From the NCBI GenBank assembly GCA_002730555.1, contig PCAM01000037.1, positions 149,630 to 213,629 of the forward strand: a stretch of 64,000 nt of DNA, given 5' to 3'. The position numbers and the translations under genes were made by a program. Origin of the DNA: Chloroflexota bacterium. GTDB lineage: Bacteria > Chloroflexota > Dehalococcoidia > Lucifugimonadales > Lucifugimonadaceae. The notes below the pieces were generated by a model. It was not told the origin of the DNA. It saw nothing but the letters and a program-made list of their open reading frames with translations, and searched no databases. Positions 35,828 to 44,535 of the stretch are shown here, piece after piece (within the stretch, counting starts at the first letter, position 1; each line of letters opens with the position of its first letter).

Positions 35828-37276
35828 TTACCTAGCGAGGTCCTTGTACACATCGAGACCCTGGCCGAACAGGTCCACCACATCGGCCCGTTGCGCGTCG
35901 GTGTAAAAACGTCCCTTCGTGCGCACCCAGTCCATCGACGCCTCGATATCTTGCACAAACAGAGCGGCAGATGCCGCCTGCACGTCAGATTTCGCGCCGC
36001 CCGCGTCGATGTAGACCGCCGAGGTGTGTGCCCACAGCGCCTGCGCAAACGAGTCCCGTTTCGATGAACCAAGCCGAGTGGCGATCCAGCCGTCCGCGCT
36101 CACCGCTATATCGGTCTCGATAGACCCGGCGGTTGCGTTGGAGGCGTCGGTGGAAACCCGCTTGATCACGGCACCGTCCTGGACGATCTCCACCGTCTCA
36201 ACGGCATAGTGGGACGACCAGTCCACCCGCATATGCGTCGTGTCTCCAGCGCTCACCGACACCGTGCTCCCAGGAGGCGCGCCGTCCACGGACATCGATA
36301 TGGCCGGGCCGTTCGTGATGAAGGTCTCGCCGCGCTTGATGCCGGCCAGCCAGTCGTCGTATGAAAACGCCCCGCCTGTTTGCGAGTAGATGCGGTTGGC
36401 GGAGCACACGAACCAGTCTGATCCGGTGGACGCCGGCATCTTGATCCCGCAGTTCAGCATCCGATACCAGATGTCGTACTCGACGTCGTTCCAGTAGGGG
36501 TCGAACAGGTTGATCGCATCCACTTTTCCAAGAGCGGCGGCAACGGGCGCTTCCATGCCTTGCCCGTTGTGGCACCAGATAACCAGTCCATCCTGGCTCC
36601 GCGCGTCGTCGCAGGCCCATGAAAGCGGTGGGTAGTCGGGATCGAAGGTGTCGATCAGCGCGCCGCGAGAGATCGGGTCCACGACGTTGCGGATGTTCAG
36701 GAACATCACGTGGCCGTAGCCTCGGGACCAGCCATCCTTGTCGTTGTGCCGGTTCTCCTCGCCGACTTGCACGTGGTGGTGCGTGTCCGTGTAGTCGTTC
36801 AGGACGCCGAGCGGGTACTTGTTGGTGGCGTAGTTGAGGTCCCAGCGTCGGAGGATGGAGATCGCCGTCATACGCAGGTCTTCAACCCGGGAGTCGTAGC
36901 CGAGCCGTTCGTCCGGTTTCTCTTCTTTTTCGTCGTAATGGATGTGGGTGTTTCCGGGGTGCCAACCTCGGTCCGGCAGGTCCGCCCAGCGTTCCAACTC
37001 GATATCCAGCGCCACCGTTCCACCGATGTCGTCCGCGTAGACCGTCCCGGTCCAGGGCCGGTACTCGGTACCTCGTTCGACCGTTATCCGCGATTGGCCG
37101 CGCGGCACCTCCAGTGAGAAATCACCGTTCGAGTAAAAGAATGGTTCGCCCGTACCGACCTTCCACATGGCGTCGGCCGGGGCGAACTGAATCCCGTTTG
37201 GCGATAGCACCTGGACGCGAGCCTGTACCGTTGCGCCGGTGCTGGGGTCGATGATCTTTCCGGAGAGTTTCGCCAC
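35828..37276 (-). CDS. CehA/McbA-like metallohydrolase (PHP-type) with N-terminal beta domain
   Basis: A 482-residue protein. An N-terminal carboxypeptidase-regulatory-like beta domain (about 1-95) is followed by a PHP-type metal domain beginning GNTHIHYDEKEE, with His111 and His113, and continuing with THHHVQVGEENRHN, GYGHVMFLNI and VIWCHNGQGME; a later STGSDWF fits the last metal or substrate Asp. This order is found in CehA/McbA proteins, of which some hydrolyse carbaryl and phosphate esters. The start is GTG at 37276 with AAAGGA upstream. It is divergent from pdxH. No signal peptide is seen. The substrate is unknown. Confidence 0.82.
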   Translation of the reverse strand: MAKLSGKIIDPSTGATVQARVQVLSPNGIQFAPADAMWKVGTGEPFFYSNGDFSLEVPRGQSRITVERGTEYRPWTGTVYADDIGGTVALDIELERWADLPDRGWHPGNTHIHYDEKEEKPDERLGYDSRVEDLRMTAISILRRWDLNYATNKYPLGVLNDYTDTHHHVQVGEENRHNDKDGWSRGYGHVMFLNIRNVVDPISRGALIDTFDPDYPPLSWACDDARSQDGLVIWCHNGQGMEAPVAAALGKVDAINLFDPYWNDVEYDIWYRMLNCGIKMPASTGSDWFVCSANRIYSQTGGAFSYDDWLAGIKRGETFITNGPAISMSVDGAPPGSTVSVSAGDTTHMRVDWSSHYAVETVEIVQDGAVIKRVSTDASNATAGSIETDIAVSADGWIATRLGSSKRDSFAQALWAHTSAVYIDAGGAKSDVQAASAALFVQDIEASMDWVRTKGRFYTDAQRADVVDLFGQGLDVYKDLAR

Positions 37277-37394
37277 GCACGACGTTCCTTTTCAGGTTCT
37301 GGATGCGGTCGGTGGGTCTGACCCGCAGTTTCATGCCGACCGGTTCATGACGCAAGATATACGTCATCTCACAAGTGCAGCAACAGAGGTTCAA

Positions 37395-37994
37395 ATGCCA
37401 GATTTCGTGGTCCCAGATGCCGATCCCATGGATGAGTTACGCCGTTGGCTATCGGAGGCCGCGGACGCGGGGGTGTCCAACCAGGCGGCGATGGTGCTCG
37501 CGACCGTCGGACCCGACGGCACGCCATCCGCACGGGCGTTGATGGCACGAGCCCGGGAAGGAGACTCGATCACCTTCTTTTCCCATTACGAGAGTCCGAA
37601 GGCACGGGACATCGACGCCAATCCCGCAGCGGAAGCGGTATTCCTGTGGACGGCGTTAGAGCGGCAGGTCCGCGTGCGGGGCGCAGTGTCGAAGACGACC
37701 GCCGAAGAGTCGGACGCTTACTGGGCATCGCGACCCCGCAACACGCAACTCGCGATTCTGGCCGCGCCGCAGAGTTCGATGGTGTCGGATCACGCGTCGC
37801 TAACGAAAGCGAAGGCGGAGGTTACGGCAAGCGCCGACAGCGATGTGCCACGCCCGGAGTGGTACGGCGGATACAGGCTCACGCCGGATTCGTTCGAGTT
37901 CTGGCAGGGTCGTCCGGAGGATCGGTTGCACCTACGGGCCATCTACTCCCGGGAGGCAGATGGAGGTTGGTCGTTCGGGCTGATGGCCCCGTAG
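37395..37994 (+). CDS. pdxH: Pyridoxamine 5'-phosphate oxidase
   Basis: A 199-residue FMN enzyme that makes pyridoxal 5'-phosphate. It shows SARALMARAREGDSITFF near residue 45 (FMN contacts), SHYESPKARDIDANP, VRVRGAVSKTTAEESDAYW, and the C-terminal GGYRLTPDSFEFWQGRP with RLHLR (substrate-binding Arg and His). RPRNTQLAI in place of the usual RPxxSQIGA is a small deviation. The start ATG at 37395 has AGAGGT upstream; the longer open frame overlaps the CehA-like gene start. The length is a little short of the usual 210. Confidence 0.9.
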   Translation: MPDFVVPDADPMDELRRWLSEAADAGVSNQAAMVLATVGPDGTPSARALMARAREGDSITFFSHYESPKARDIDANPAAEAVFLWTALERQVRVRGAVSKTTAEESDAYWASRPRNTQLAILAAPQSSMVSDHASLTKAKAEVTASADSDVPRPEWYGGYRLTPDSFEFWQGRPEDRLHLRAIYSREADGGWSFGLMAP

Positions 37995-38007
37995 TCGGCC
38001 AAATATT

Positions 38008-38322
38008 TCAACCGCCACTCTCGGGTGCTAACGCCTGCGGCGCGGCGCCACGAACTTCATCGCGCAGACGCTCTTTTTCTTCTTCTGTGATCTGGTTCAG
38101 GGGCACATCCAGAAGCGCTTCCTGGACGGCATACAGGAACGTCACGCTGGTCTCGCTTGGGAACATGTTCGGCACGAGCATGAAGGTCTGAACCGGTCCG
38201 GTCTGCCGAAGTTGCTCAACGCTCTCGATGCCCACGGTCCGTAGTTGCCGTGAACTGACGGGATCAAGGTTGTCGAGGTCTTCAAGTTCGAATTCCGGCA
38301 ATATGCCATTTGCTCCCGTCAT
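38008..38322 (-). CDS. TfoX C-terminal-domain protein
   Basis: A 104-residue protein matching the TfoX C-terminal, helix-hairpin-helix-like domain: LDNLDPVSSRQLRTVGI, ESVEQLRQTGPVQTF and FLYAVQEALLDVPLN followed by ITEEEKERLR. The ATG at 38322 overlaps the stop of the amidase gene upstream by ATGA, so the two are translationally coupled. That makes 38322 the firm start, rather than the GTG 15 codons upstream. Stand-alone C-domain proteins are common, and its role is unknown. The matching N-domain gene in the window is broken. Confidence 0.75.
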   Translation of the reverse strand: MTGANGILPEFELEDLDNLDPVSSRQLRTVGIESVEQLRQTGPVQTFMLVPNMFPSETSVTFLYAVQEALLDVPLNQITEEEKERLRDEVRGAAPQALAPESGG

Positions 38323-39767
38323 CTCTTCCCGTCCACTTCTGGCAGTTCTGGGGTTCGCTCCGTCCACGGGCGAAGCTGTTCGAACAGCGACGCCGCCCTG
38401 ATGACCGCCGCATCGTCCGCGTAGCGGCCCACGATCTGGAGCGCTACGGGCAGACCGTCACCCGCGAAACCGGCCGGCAGCGTGATCGCCGGGTGGCCGG
38501 TGAGGTTGAAGGGGTGTGTATACGGGTACCAGTTTTGCCGGATGATGCCGACCTCTTCTCCCTCTATGGCCACCGGGTCGTACAGGTCCATGTCCGACTC
38601 AAGCGCCGTCCGGGCGAGGGTCGGCGTCAGGACGAGGTCGAACTCGTCAAACCAGCCCTGCACCTGCCGGAATAGCTGTGTGCGCTGGTAGATCGCTCTC
38701 TGCAATTCATCCGCCGAGTAGTCGGACGCCTCGGTGATTGAACGCAGGAAGGTCGGCGTCATTTTATCTCCCCACTCGTCCACGTAATCACCAAAGCGCG
38801 AGCGCCAAGCTGCCTGGCTCAGAACACGCCAGAACGGCTCCGGCGTGACGAAACCGTCGTCAACTTCGACAAGCGTTGCGCCAGCCTCTTCAAACGCCCG
38901 GGCGGCTCCATGTGTAATCGCCTGCACCTCTGAATCGATCGTTTCGTTTCCGAGCAGGGGTCGCCATGCAATCTTCTTGCCCTCAAGACCCCCGGGTGAC
39001 GCGGCGGCTTTGACATAGTCCCGGGCGCGGCGTCCAAGAGAGTGGGCGTCGGAAGAATGCGGGCCGGCCATCACCTGCAACATCAGGGCGGTGTCGGCGA
39101 CCGTCCGCGTCATGGGGCCGACGTAGATGTTTGCGCCAAAAGAGTCCGGTGCCGCGTCGTGCGGGATGGTACCGAGGGTCGCCTTCATGCCAACGATGCC
39201 GTTGGCGGCCGCCGGAATACGTATCGATCCGCCGCCATCGGTGCCGACGTTCAGCGGCGCAAGTCCGGCGGCGGCGGACACCGCAGCGCCCCCGCTGGAG
39301 CCGCCTGCGATACGGTCGCTATCCCAGGCGTTGGGCGTGTCGCCAAATAGAGGAGCCCGTGTGAACGGCTTGTGTCCAAATTCAGGCGTCGTGGTCTTGC
39401 CGATCATTATCGCCCCGGCGGCACGCAGCCGCGCTACCGCCTCGGCATCGGTATCCGGAACATTGTGTTCAAAGATCAACGATCCCATCGTTGTTCGAAC
39501 GCCACGGGTGTTAATCAGGTCCTTGACCGAAAAAGGAACGCCGTGAAGCGGCCCGAGTTCGTCACCGTTCACAAGAGCTTTCTCGGCCGCCCGGGCGTCC
39601 GCCATCGCTTCATCGTGTGCGACCGTGATGAAGGCGTTCAGGGTCGGCTGTGAGGCGTCGATTCTGCGGAGCGTGGCCTCGACCACCTCGACAGGTGAAA
39701 ACTGGCGCGAACGAATTTTCTCAACAAGCTCCGTCGCTGGCGTGTACGCCCCCGGTACAGACGGCAT
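38319..39767 (-). CDS. Amidase (amidase signature family), third copy
   Basis: A 482-residue amidase-signature enzyme. The catalytic Lys is in FSVKDLINTRG, the Ser pair in AGGSSGGAAV and the nucleophile in TDGGGSIRIPAA. It differs from the tandem pair at 5510 and 6953 in the loop after the nucleophile and in a longer C-terminal half (FDEFDLVLTPTLARTA, PFNLTGHPAITLPAGF). The start is the ATG at 39767, with GGAGGGAGG 4 bases upstream. It is coupled to the TfoX C-domain gene by an ATGA overlap. The substrate is unknown; GatA function is unlikely without GatB/GatC. Confidence 0.93.
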   Translation of the reverse strand: MPSVPGAYTPATELVEKIRSRQFSPVEVVEATLRRIDASQPTLNAFITVAHDEAMADARAAEKALVNGDELGPLHGVPFSVKDLINTRGVRTTMGSLIFEHNVPDTDAEAVARLRAAGAIMIGKTTTPEFGHKPFTRAPLFGDTPNAWDSDRIAGGSSGGAAVSAAAGLAPLNVGTDGGGSIRIPAAANGIVGMKATLGTIPHDAAPDSFGANIYVGPMTRTVADTALMLQVMAGPHSSDAHSLGRRARDYVKAAASPGGLEGKKIAWRPLLGNETIDSEVQAITHGAARAFEEAGATLVEVDDGFVTPEPFWRVLSQAAWRSRFGDYVDEWGDKMTPTFLRSITEASDYSADELQRAIYQRTQLFRQVQGWFDEFDLVLTPTLARTALESDMDLYDPVAIEGEEVGIIRQNWYPYTHPFNLTGHPAITLPAGFAGDGLPVALQIVGRYADDAAVIRAASLFEQLRPWTERTPELPEVDGKR

Positions 39768-39845
39768 CTTGCCTCCCTCCAGAATTCGCGGATCGAAAGC
39801 GACCTTGCCCCCACACGACGCTCGATCCCTCAGAAGATGTAACGC

Positions 39846-41231
39846 ATGTACGCATCTCTGCCAACCCCAAGAATGGGCCAATCAGGCCTTCCAACCTGTA
39901 CGATTCACTCCAATACGGGAATCATTGGCCAATATTCCGGGATCTCTCGGGGAAAAGTAAGGAATTTCGAGCCCCTGAAAGTCGAACTCGCATACGGAGA
40001 CGGACGCCTCCCGCTGGAGCTGCCGGAAGAACGAAGCACCGTCATCACGCCCACATTTCGGACGGCGCTCCCGGATGCAGCACGCGCCCTGCATAAGGCG
40101 TCCCGGGCGCCGATCAATTCAGGACCGCTCAGAGAAATCGCCCGAAAAAACCAGCGGGTCGCCATCTCTATTTGCGACGTGACGCGAGCTCAGCCCCAGC
40201 AGCTGATGGTCCGGTCGATTCTGGACGAGCTTGAGGGCGTCATACGCCCGGGTGACGTGACGATCCTGATCGCCACCGGAACGCATCGCGCAAACACCGA
40301 GGACGAGGTGCGGGGCATGCTGGGCGACGAGATCGCATCCGCCTGCCGGGTGGTCAATCACGTCGCTCGGGACGAGAGTTCTCTTGACGATCTCGGGGTG
40401 ATCGGGAACGGCGTGCCGGTGAAGTTGAACCGTGAATGGACGGGAGCCGACCTGCGAATCACGACCGGATTTGTGGAGCCGCACTTTTTTGCCGGGTTCA
40501 GCGGCGGCCCAAAGATGGTCGCGCCGGGGTTGGCGGGCATAGACACCGTCCTGAAACTTCACGATGCGTCCCGTATCGGCCATCCGAACGCTACCTGGGG
40601 TGTTATCGAGGGCAACCCGGTTCACGACGACGTGCGCGCCATCGCCCGCGCCGCGCCACCTGACTTCAGCGTCGACGTGCTGCTGAACAGCGACCAGCAG
40701 GTGACGGCCGTATACGCGGGGGAACTGTTCGCCATGCACGCCGCCGCTTGCGCACAGGCAAAGCTGGATTCGATGCAGGCGATCGCCCGACCGTTTGACC
40801 TCGTGATCACGAGCAACTCCGGGTACCCGCTAGACCAGAACCTGTACCAGGCAGTGAAAGGTATGTCCGCGGCGGCGCGCGTGGTCAGGCCCGGGGGATT
40901 GATCGTGTGCGCAGCCGAATGCCGGGACGGCATCCCGAACCACGGTTCTTACTCATCGATCCTCACTTCGCAACCTGACCCGCCATCCCTGCTGGAGATG
41001 ATCGAGACGTCCGGATACTCGGAGCCGGATCAGTGGCAGGTCCAGATCCAGGCAAAGATTCAGATGGGGGCGCGAGTCCTTGTGAAGTCTGACCGTCTCT
41101 CTGAATCTCAACTCAACGCCGCCCACTTCGAGACGATCGACGACATCCAGTCGGTGATCGATGCCGCCGGGAGCGACGCATCCATTTGCGTACTGCCAGA
41201 AGGCCCACAGACCATCCCATTCATCGGCTGA
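39846..41231 (+). CDS. larA: LarA-like nickel-pincer racemase/epimerase
   Basis: A LarA-family protein, related to lactate racemase and other 2-hydroxyacid racemases or epimerases that use a nickel-pincer nucleotide. Its four key residues keep exactly the spacing of Lactobacillus LarA: His147 (GTHRAN), His213 and Lys223 (PHFFAGFSGGPK), and His239 (LKLHDA), equivalent to His108, His174, Lys184 and His200. The family N-terminus (KVELAYGDGRLPL) aligns about 40 residues in, so the ATG at 39846 may be too far upstream; a CTG at 39975, with AAGGA 11 bases before it, gives a better fit. No larB, larC or larE is in the window. Several LarA relatives act on hydroxyacids other than lactate. Confidence 0.87.
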   Translation: MYASLPTPRMGQSGLPTCTIHSNTGIIGQYSGISRGKVRNFEPLKVELAYGDGRLPLELPEERSTVITPTFRTALPDAARALHKASRAPINSGPLREIARKNQRVAISICDVTRAQPQQLMVRSILDELEGVIRPGDVTILIATGTHRANTEDEVRGMLGDEIASACRVVNHVARDESSLDDLGVIGNGVPVKLNREWTGADLRITTGFVEPHFFAGFSGGPKMVAPGLAGIDTVLKLHDASRIGHPNATWGVIEGNPVHDDVRAIARAAPPDFSVDVLLNSDQQVTAVYAGELFAMHAAACAQAKLDSMQAIARPFDLVITSNSGYPLDQNLYQAVKGMSAAARVVRPGGLIVCAAECRDGIPNHGSYSSILTSQPDPPSLLEMIETSGYSEPDQWQVQIQAKIQMGARVLVKSDRLSESQLNAAHFETIDDIQSVIDAAGSDASICVLPEGPQTIPFIG

Positions 41232-41251
41232 TCCAAACGAGGACGGTACCC

Positions 41252-41734
41252 ATGGCAGATAAACACGTCCGGCCGGCGGTTCCCGGCGATGCGGCGACGA
41301 TCGTCCGACTTGTGCAATCGCTTGCCGTATACGAGAAGGAACCGGTCAGCACCGTCGAGCTCACCGAGGCCGACGTGCTGCGGGATGGTTTCGAGGATTC
41401 CCCGCGCTTTGAGGCGCTGATTGCCGAGTTGGACGGGGCAGCCGTCGGATTCGCGCTGTTCTTCCACAACTACTCGACGTGGCAGGGCAGACCGGGGTTG
41501 TACCTGGAAGACCTGTACGTGGAGGAGTCAGCACGCGGCCACGGGCTCGGCATGGACCTGATGCGGGAGCTGGCCCGTATCGCAGAAGAGCGGGGATGCG
41601 CCCGGTTCGAGCTATCGGTGCTGGACTGGAACCCGACGCGTGAGTTCTACCACCGGATCGGGTTCGAGGACATGGAGAAGTGGCTCTCGTACCGGCTGGA
41701 ACAGCCTGGCATTAAAAGACTGGCGCAGGGCTAA
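41252..41734 (+). CDS. GNAT family N-acetyltransferase
   Basis: A 160-residue acetyl-CoA-dependent N-acetyltransferase, most like the diamine/polyamine (SSAT-like) branch. It starts VRPAVPGDAATIVRLV, and has LYLEDLYVEESARGHGLGMDL (the acetyl-CoA loop RGxGxG) and FELSVLDWNPTREFYHRIGF, with the conserved Asn and Tyr residues. GAGGACGG precedes the ATG at 41252. The short gap of 20 bases after larA suggests one transcript. Its 3' end overlaps a possible gene on the minus strand. The acceptor is unknown. Confidence 0.88.
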   Translation: MADKHVRPAVPGDAATIVRLVQSLAVYEKEPVSTVELTEADVLRDGFEDSPRFEALIAELDGAAVGFALFFHNYSTWQGRPGLYLEDLYVEESARGHGLGMDLMRELARIAEERGCARFELSVLDWNPTREFYHRIGFEDMEKWLSYRLEQPGIKRLAQG

Positions 41735-42001
41735 CCGAAGCCGTCGGGTACCGGTACCGCCCGTTTCACCCAATCGCACCCGTCTCTGGAGCAGCCACCA
41801 CATCCCAGCGGTCAGGGTTCCGGCGGTCGTTCCGTTCACCATCGCCGATTCCGGCGAGTAGGCGCCCGTCCACTGGGTGAGCAGCACCAGTGCGAATGTC
41901 CAGATGAAGATAACCGAGAAGGCGCGCACCAAGGATGCGCTCCGCCAGACCGTGATGAGCGCCATTACGAGAATCGGAAATACGAGCGCGCTGTATGCCA
42001 T
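41612..42001 (-). CDS. Possible small membrane protein, overlapping the acetyltransferase 3' end
   Basis: A 129-codon frame whose first 75 residues are hydrophobic and read as two or three helices (LVFPILVMALITVWRS, FSVIFIWTFALVLLTQW, and a third near 60-72). After that the frame becomes Arg-rich and overlaps the acetyltransferase gene on the other strand by 123 bases, so the C-terminal part may be spurious. No ribosome site is apparent. It could be a true membrane protein with a read-on tail, or a decayed one. No family is recognised. Confidence 0.4.
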   Translation of the reverse strand: MAYSALVFPILVMALITVWRSASLVRAFSVIFIWTFALVLLTQWTGAYSPESAMVNGTTAGTLTAGMWWLLQRRVRLGETGGTGTRRLRLALRQSFNARLFQPVREPLLHVLEPDPVVELTRRVPVQHR

Positions 42002-42130
42002 CCGGGCGGCAGTTTAGTATCCGGTCGCGGGAGCGCAACGGCTGACGTATTCGGGATCGATAAACAAAGGCCCTCGCGCTGACTAACGCCACTCGGCATC
42101 GCTACTCAGTGACACCGTCCTGGGAGTAAG

Positions 42131-43165
42131 ATGCGCTTCGCCGCGGGCGGTGCGCCCGTTCCCAACGCTGAGTCCCGGGAGAACGTTTTGGCCACGAACG
42201 AAATCAAGATCGCAGATACCGTCGAAGGTCCGATACCGCCCCGGGTCGATAACGATGACTGGCCGGGGAAGATTCACACCCGCATCCAGGACGTTGTGGA
42301 CGCCAAAGGACCGGCGCCGTGGTCCGTCTCACTAATCCACGACGAACGAAACAACGGAACGCTCATCGCAAACGACCCCGGCACGGGCAACATCCCGCAC
42401 TGGCACAAGGATTTCGACGAGTGGTGGATCGTGATGCGCGGGACATTGCAGTGGCACTACACCGGCGGCCGAGAAGTAACCGCTACCGAAGGTGACGTGG
42501 TGTGGGTTCCGCGCGGATCGGTACACCACATTCGAAATGTGGGCGACGGTCTGTCCTTACGATTTGCGGTATCACAACCCCCCGCCGAGCACTACTCCTC
42601 GCCGTGTGAAGTGTGCGACCACGCGCCAGACGCACCGGATGTATTTGGGATCGCCGACGTGATCGCCGCCGGGTCACTGACGATTTCGGACACGGTCAAG
42701 GGGCCGATCCCACCTCGCATTGACAACCACGACTGGCCGGGAGTTCTGCACACGACGCTGGACGCTGTGAAAGCAAAACACACCGATGAAGCCGAATGGC
42801 TTGAGTTCATCGTGTCCGACGAACGCAATATCGCAACACTGCTCGCTCAACCGGAAGGGCGCGGCAACAGCCCGCACTTCCACAAGGATTTTGACGAGTG
42901 GTGGTACGTCCAAGCGGGCCGTATCCGCTGGGAGTTGAGTGGCGGCAAGACGTTTGTCGCCAGCAAGGGCGACCTGGTCTGGGTGCCGCGCGGGACGACG
43001 CATCACATCACGACGGAGGGAAGCGAGCTCTCAATGCGGTTGGCTATCGCCATGCCGCCTGGGGGCCACTGGGCGGCCAGTTGCGATGTGTGCGGCCAGG
43101 AGAAAGCGGACGAGGAAGTCAGCTGGATGGACGTCCCGAAGACGAACGATCATCTGGCCGGTTGA
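42131..43165 (+). CDS. Double-cupin protein with CxxC after each cupin
   Basis: A 344-residue protein made of two cupin units (about 25-160 and 178-325). Both have IADTVEGPIPPR or ISDTVKGPIPPR, then NDDWPG or NHDWPG, PHWHKDFDEWW or PHFHKDFDEWW (metal His/Glu), and GDVVWVPRGSVHH or GDLVWVPRGTTHH. Each unit is followed by a cysteine pair, CEVCDHAP and CDVCGQEK. The tandem repeat is clear and both metal sites look intact. The start ATG has GGGAG upstream; a TTG at 42188, also with GGGAG, is possible. The sequence is not closely related to the cupin at 32093. No activity is assigned. Confidence 0.85.
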   Translation: MRFAAGGAPVPNAESRENVLATNEIKIADTVEGPIPPRVDNDDWPGKIHTRIQDVVDAKGPAPWSVSLIHDERNNGTLIANDPGTGNIPHWHKDFDEWWIVMRGTLQWHYTGGREVTATEGDVVWVPRGSVHHIRNVGDGLSLRFAVSQPPAEHYSSPCEVCDHAPDAPDVFGIADVIAAGSLTISDTVKGPIPPRIDNHDWPGVLHTTLDAVKAKHTDEAEWLEFIVSDERNIATLLAQPEGRGNSPHFHKDFDEWWYVQAGRIRWELSGGKTFVASKGDLVWVPRGTTHHITTEGSELSMRLAIAMPPGGHWAASCDVCGQEKADEEVSWMDVPKTNDHLAG

Positions 43166-43201
43166 TGCATCGAAAATAACGTTTCCAACGAAGAGCCTTC
43201 T

Positions 43202-43263
43202 CCCTCACCCTTCCGTCAAGTGGAAGGGCAGTCCCCCCCAACCCTCTTCCGCTGAGAGAGGGA
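43202..43263. repeat. Dispersed GC-rich intergenic repeat (family A, copy 4, longer)
   Basis: CCCTCACCCTTCCGTCAAGT with GGAAGGG, then CCCCAACCCTCTTCCGCTGAGAGAGGGA. It looks like two nested repeat units and lies just before the enolase-superfamily gene. Confidence 0.65.
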
Positions 43264-43312
43264 CCCGCTAATCTATCTCCTAACTTCCAGATCACACGAA
43301 AGGCACGGCTAC

Positions 43313-44524
43313 GTGGCGAAATCGCCCAGAATCGTCAAGATCGAGACCTTCCAGCACGACGAATACCCGAAGCTGGTGTTCATTAAGATCCACACGAACG
43401 ACGGGCTGTTCGGCATCGGCGAGACCTCTTGGTCGCCGGAGCCCATACACGCCTTCATCCACGCAGACGCGGCGCAGTACCTTCTCGGCAAGGACGCCAG
43501 CCAAGTCGACTGGCACTGGCACAACCTGGCGAAGATGTCGGGCGGCATGCGCTCCCGCGGCGCCGAGATGCGGGCGCTTTCGGCAATCGACATCGCTCTG
43601 TGGGACCTGTTCGGTAAGCGTGTCGGCGAGCCTACTTACAATGTCCTTGGCGGTCTCAGCCGGGATAAAATCAAGGTGTACAACACCTGCGCCGGATACT
43701 CATACGGCGTGAACCGGGCAGGGCACTATGAGCCGGGCTCGGTGGACTATCGGCCGGACGGTCCGTACGAGGACCAGCACGCCTTTTTGACAGACCCGGT
43801 CGGATTGGCGCAGAGCCTCCATGCGGAGGGCTTCAGGGCGATGAAGATCTGGCCCTTCGACCAGTTCGTCAGCAAGACCAACGGGCAGCACATCTCGCTT
43901 GAGGACATCGAGAAGGGCACGGAGCCGTTCCGGCTGATCCACGAGGCAATGGGCGATCAGATGGAGGTTGCCGTTGAGATGCACCAGATGTGGAACCTGC
44001 CCTCTGCCATCAAGATTGCCCAGGCGGTAACGCCGTTCAAGCCGCTCTGGTTTGAGGACGCCGTCCAGATGGACAATCTGGATGCGCTGGCGCAGTTCCG
44101 CAAAACGACCAATATCCCGACCATCGCAAGCGAGGGCGTCTCCACGCGCTGGACCTTCCGGGAGATGTTCGTGAAGCAGGCGGTCGATATCACCATGTTC
44201 GACCTGGGCTGGGTCGGGGGAATCTCCGAGGCCAAACGCATCGCCACGATGTCAGAGTCGTTCGGCATCCCGATCGCACCGCACGACTGCGTCGGTCCGA
44301 TCGCCTTCATGGCGGACGTGCACCTGAGCCTGAACGCAACGAACACCTTCATTCAGGAGACGGTAAGGGCCTACAACGCCACCTGGTACAACAACATCGT
44401 GACAGAGCTGCCGAAGGTGGAGAACGGCTTCGCGTCGGTCTCGGACGATCCCGGGCTGGGGCTGGACTTCACGGACAAGTTCATGAATAGCGATCAGCTG
44501 ACCGTACGAACGTCCGAGCTTTAG
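43313..44524 (+). CDS. Mandelate racemase/muconate lactonizing enzyme family protein (acid sugar dehydratase-like)
   Basis: A 403-residue enolase-superfamily enzyme. The metal ligands Glu222 (VEMHQMW), Glu248 (WFEDAV) and Glu274 (ASEG) are 26 residues apart, as in mandelate racemase. His324 (PHDC) is 50 beyond, and His224 follows the first ligand as in galactonate-type dehydratases. Lys178 (MKIWPF) is a second-site base candidate. The pattern fits dehydration of an acid sugar or epimerisation of a hydroxyacid. The start is the GTG at 43313 with AAAGG upstream. A vestigial copy of its N-terminus follows at 44536, and an epimerase gene comes next, so the genes may share one pathway. Confidence 0.92.
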   Translation: MAKSPRIVKIETFQHDEYPKLVFIKIHTNDGLFGIGETSWSPEPIHAFIHADAAQYLLGKDASQVDWHWHNLAKMSGGMRSRGAEMRALSAIDIALWDLFGKRVGEPTYNVLGGLSRDKIKVYNTCAGYSYGVNRAGHYEPGSVDYRPDGPYEDQHAFLTDPVGLAQSLHAEGFRAMKIWPFDQFVSKTNGQHISLEDIEKGTEPFRLIHEAMGDQMEVAVEMHQMWNLPSAIKIAQAVTPFKPLWFEDAVQMDNLDALAQFRKTTNIPTIASEGVSTRWTFREMFVKQAVDITMFDLGWVGGISEAKRIATMSESFGIPIAPHDCVGPIAFMADVHLSLNATNTFIQETVRAYNATWYNNIVTELPKVENGFASVSDDPGLGLDFTDKFMNSDQLTVRTSEL

Positions 44525-44535
44525 GCCCCGTCTCC

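Noticed and set aside
38008-38322. The TfoX N and C genes as two halves of one split gene
   Set aside because: They are 2.2 kb apart with intact genes between. Stand-alone N- and C-domain proteins are common, so a single split event is not needed.
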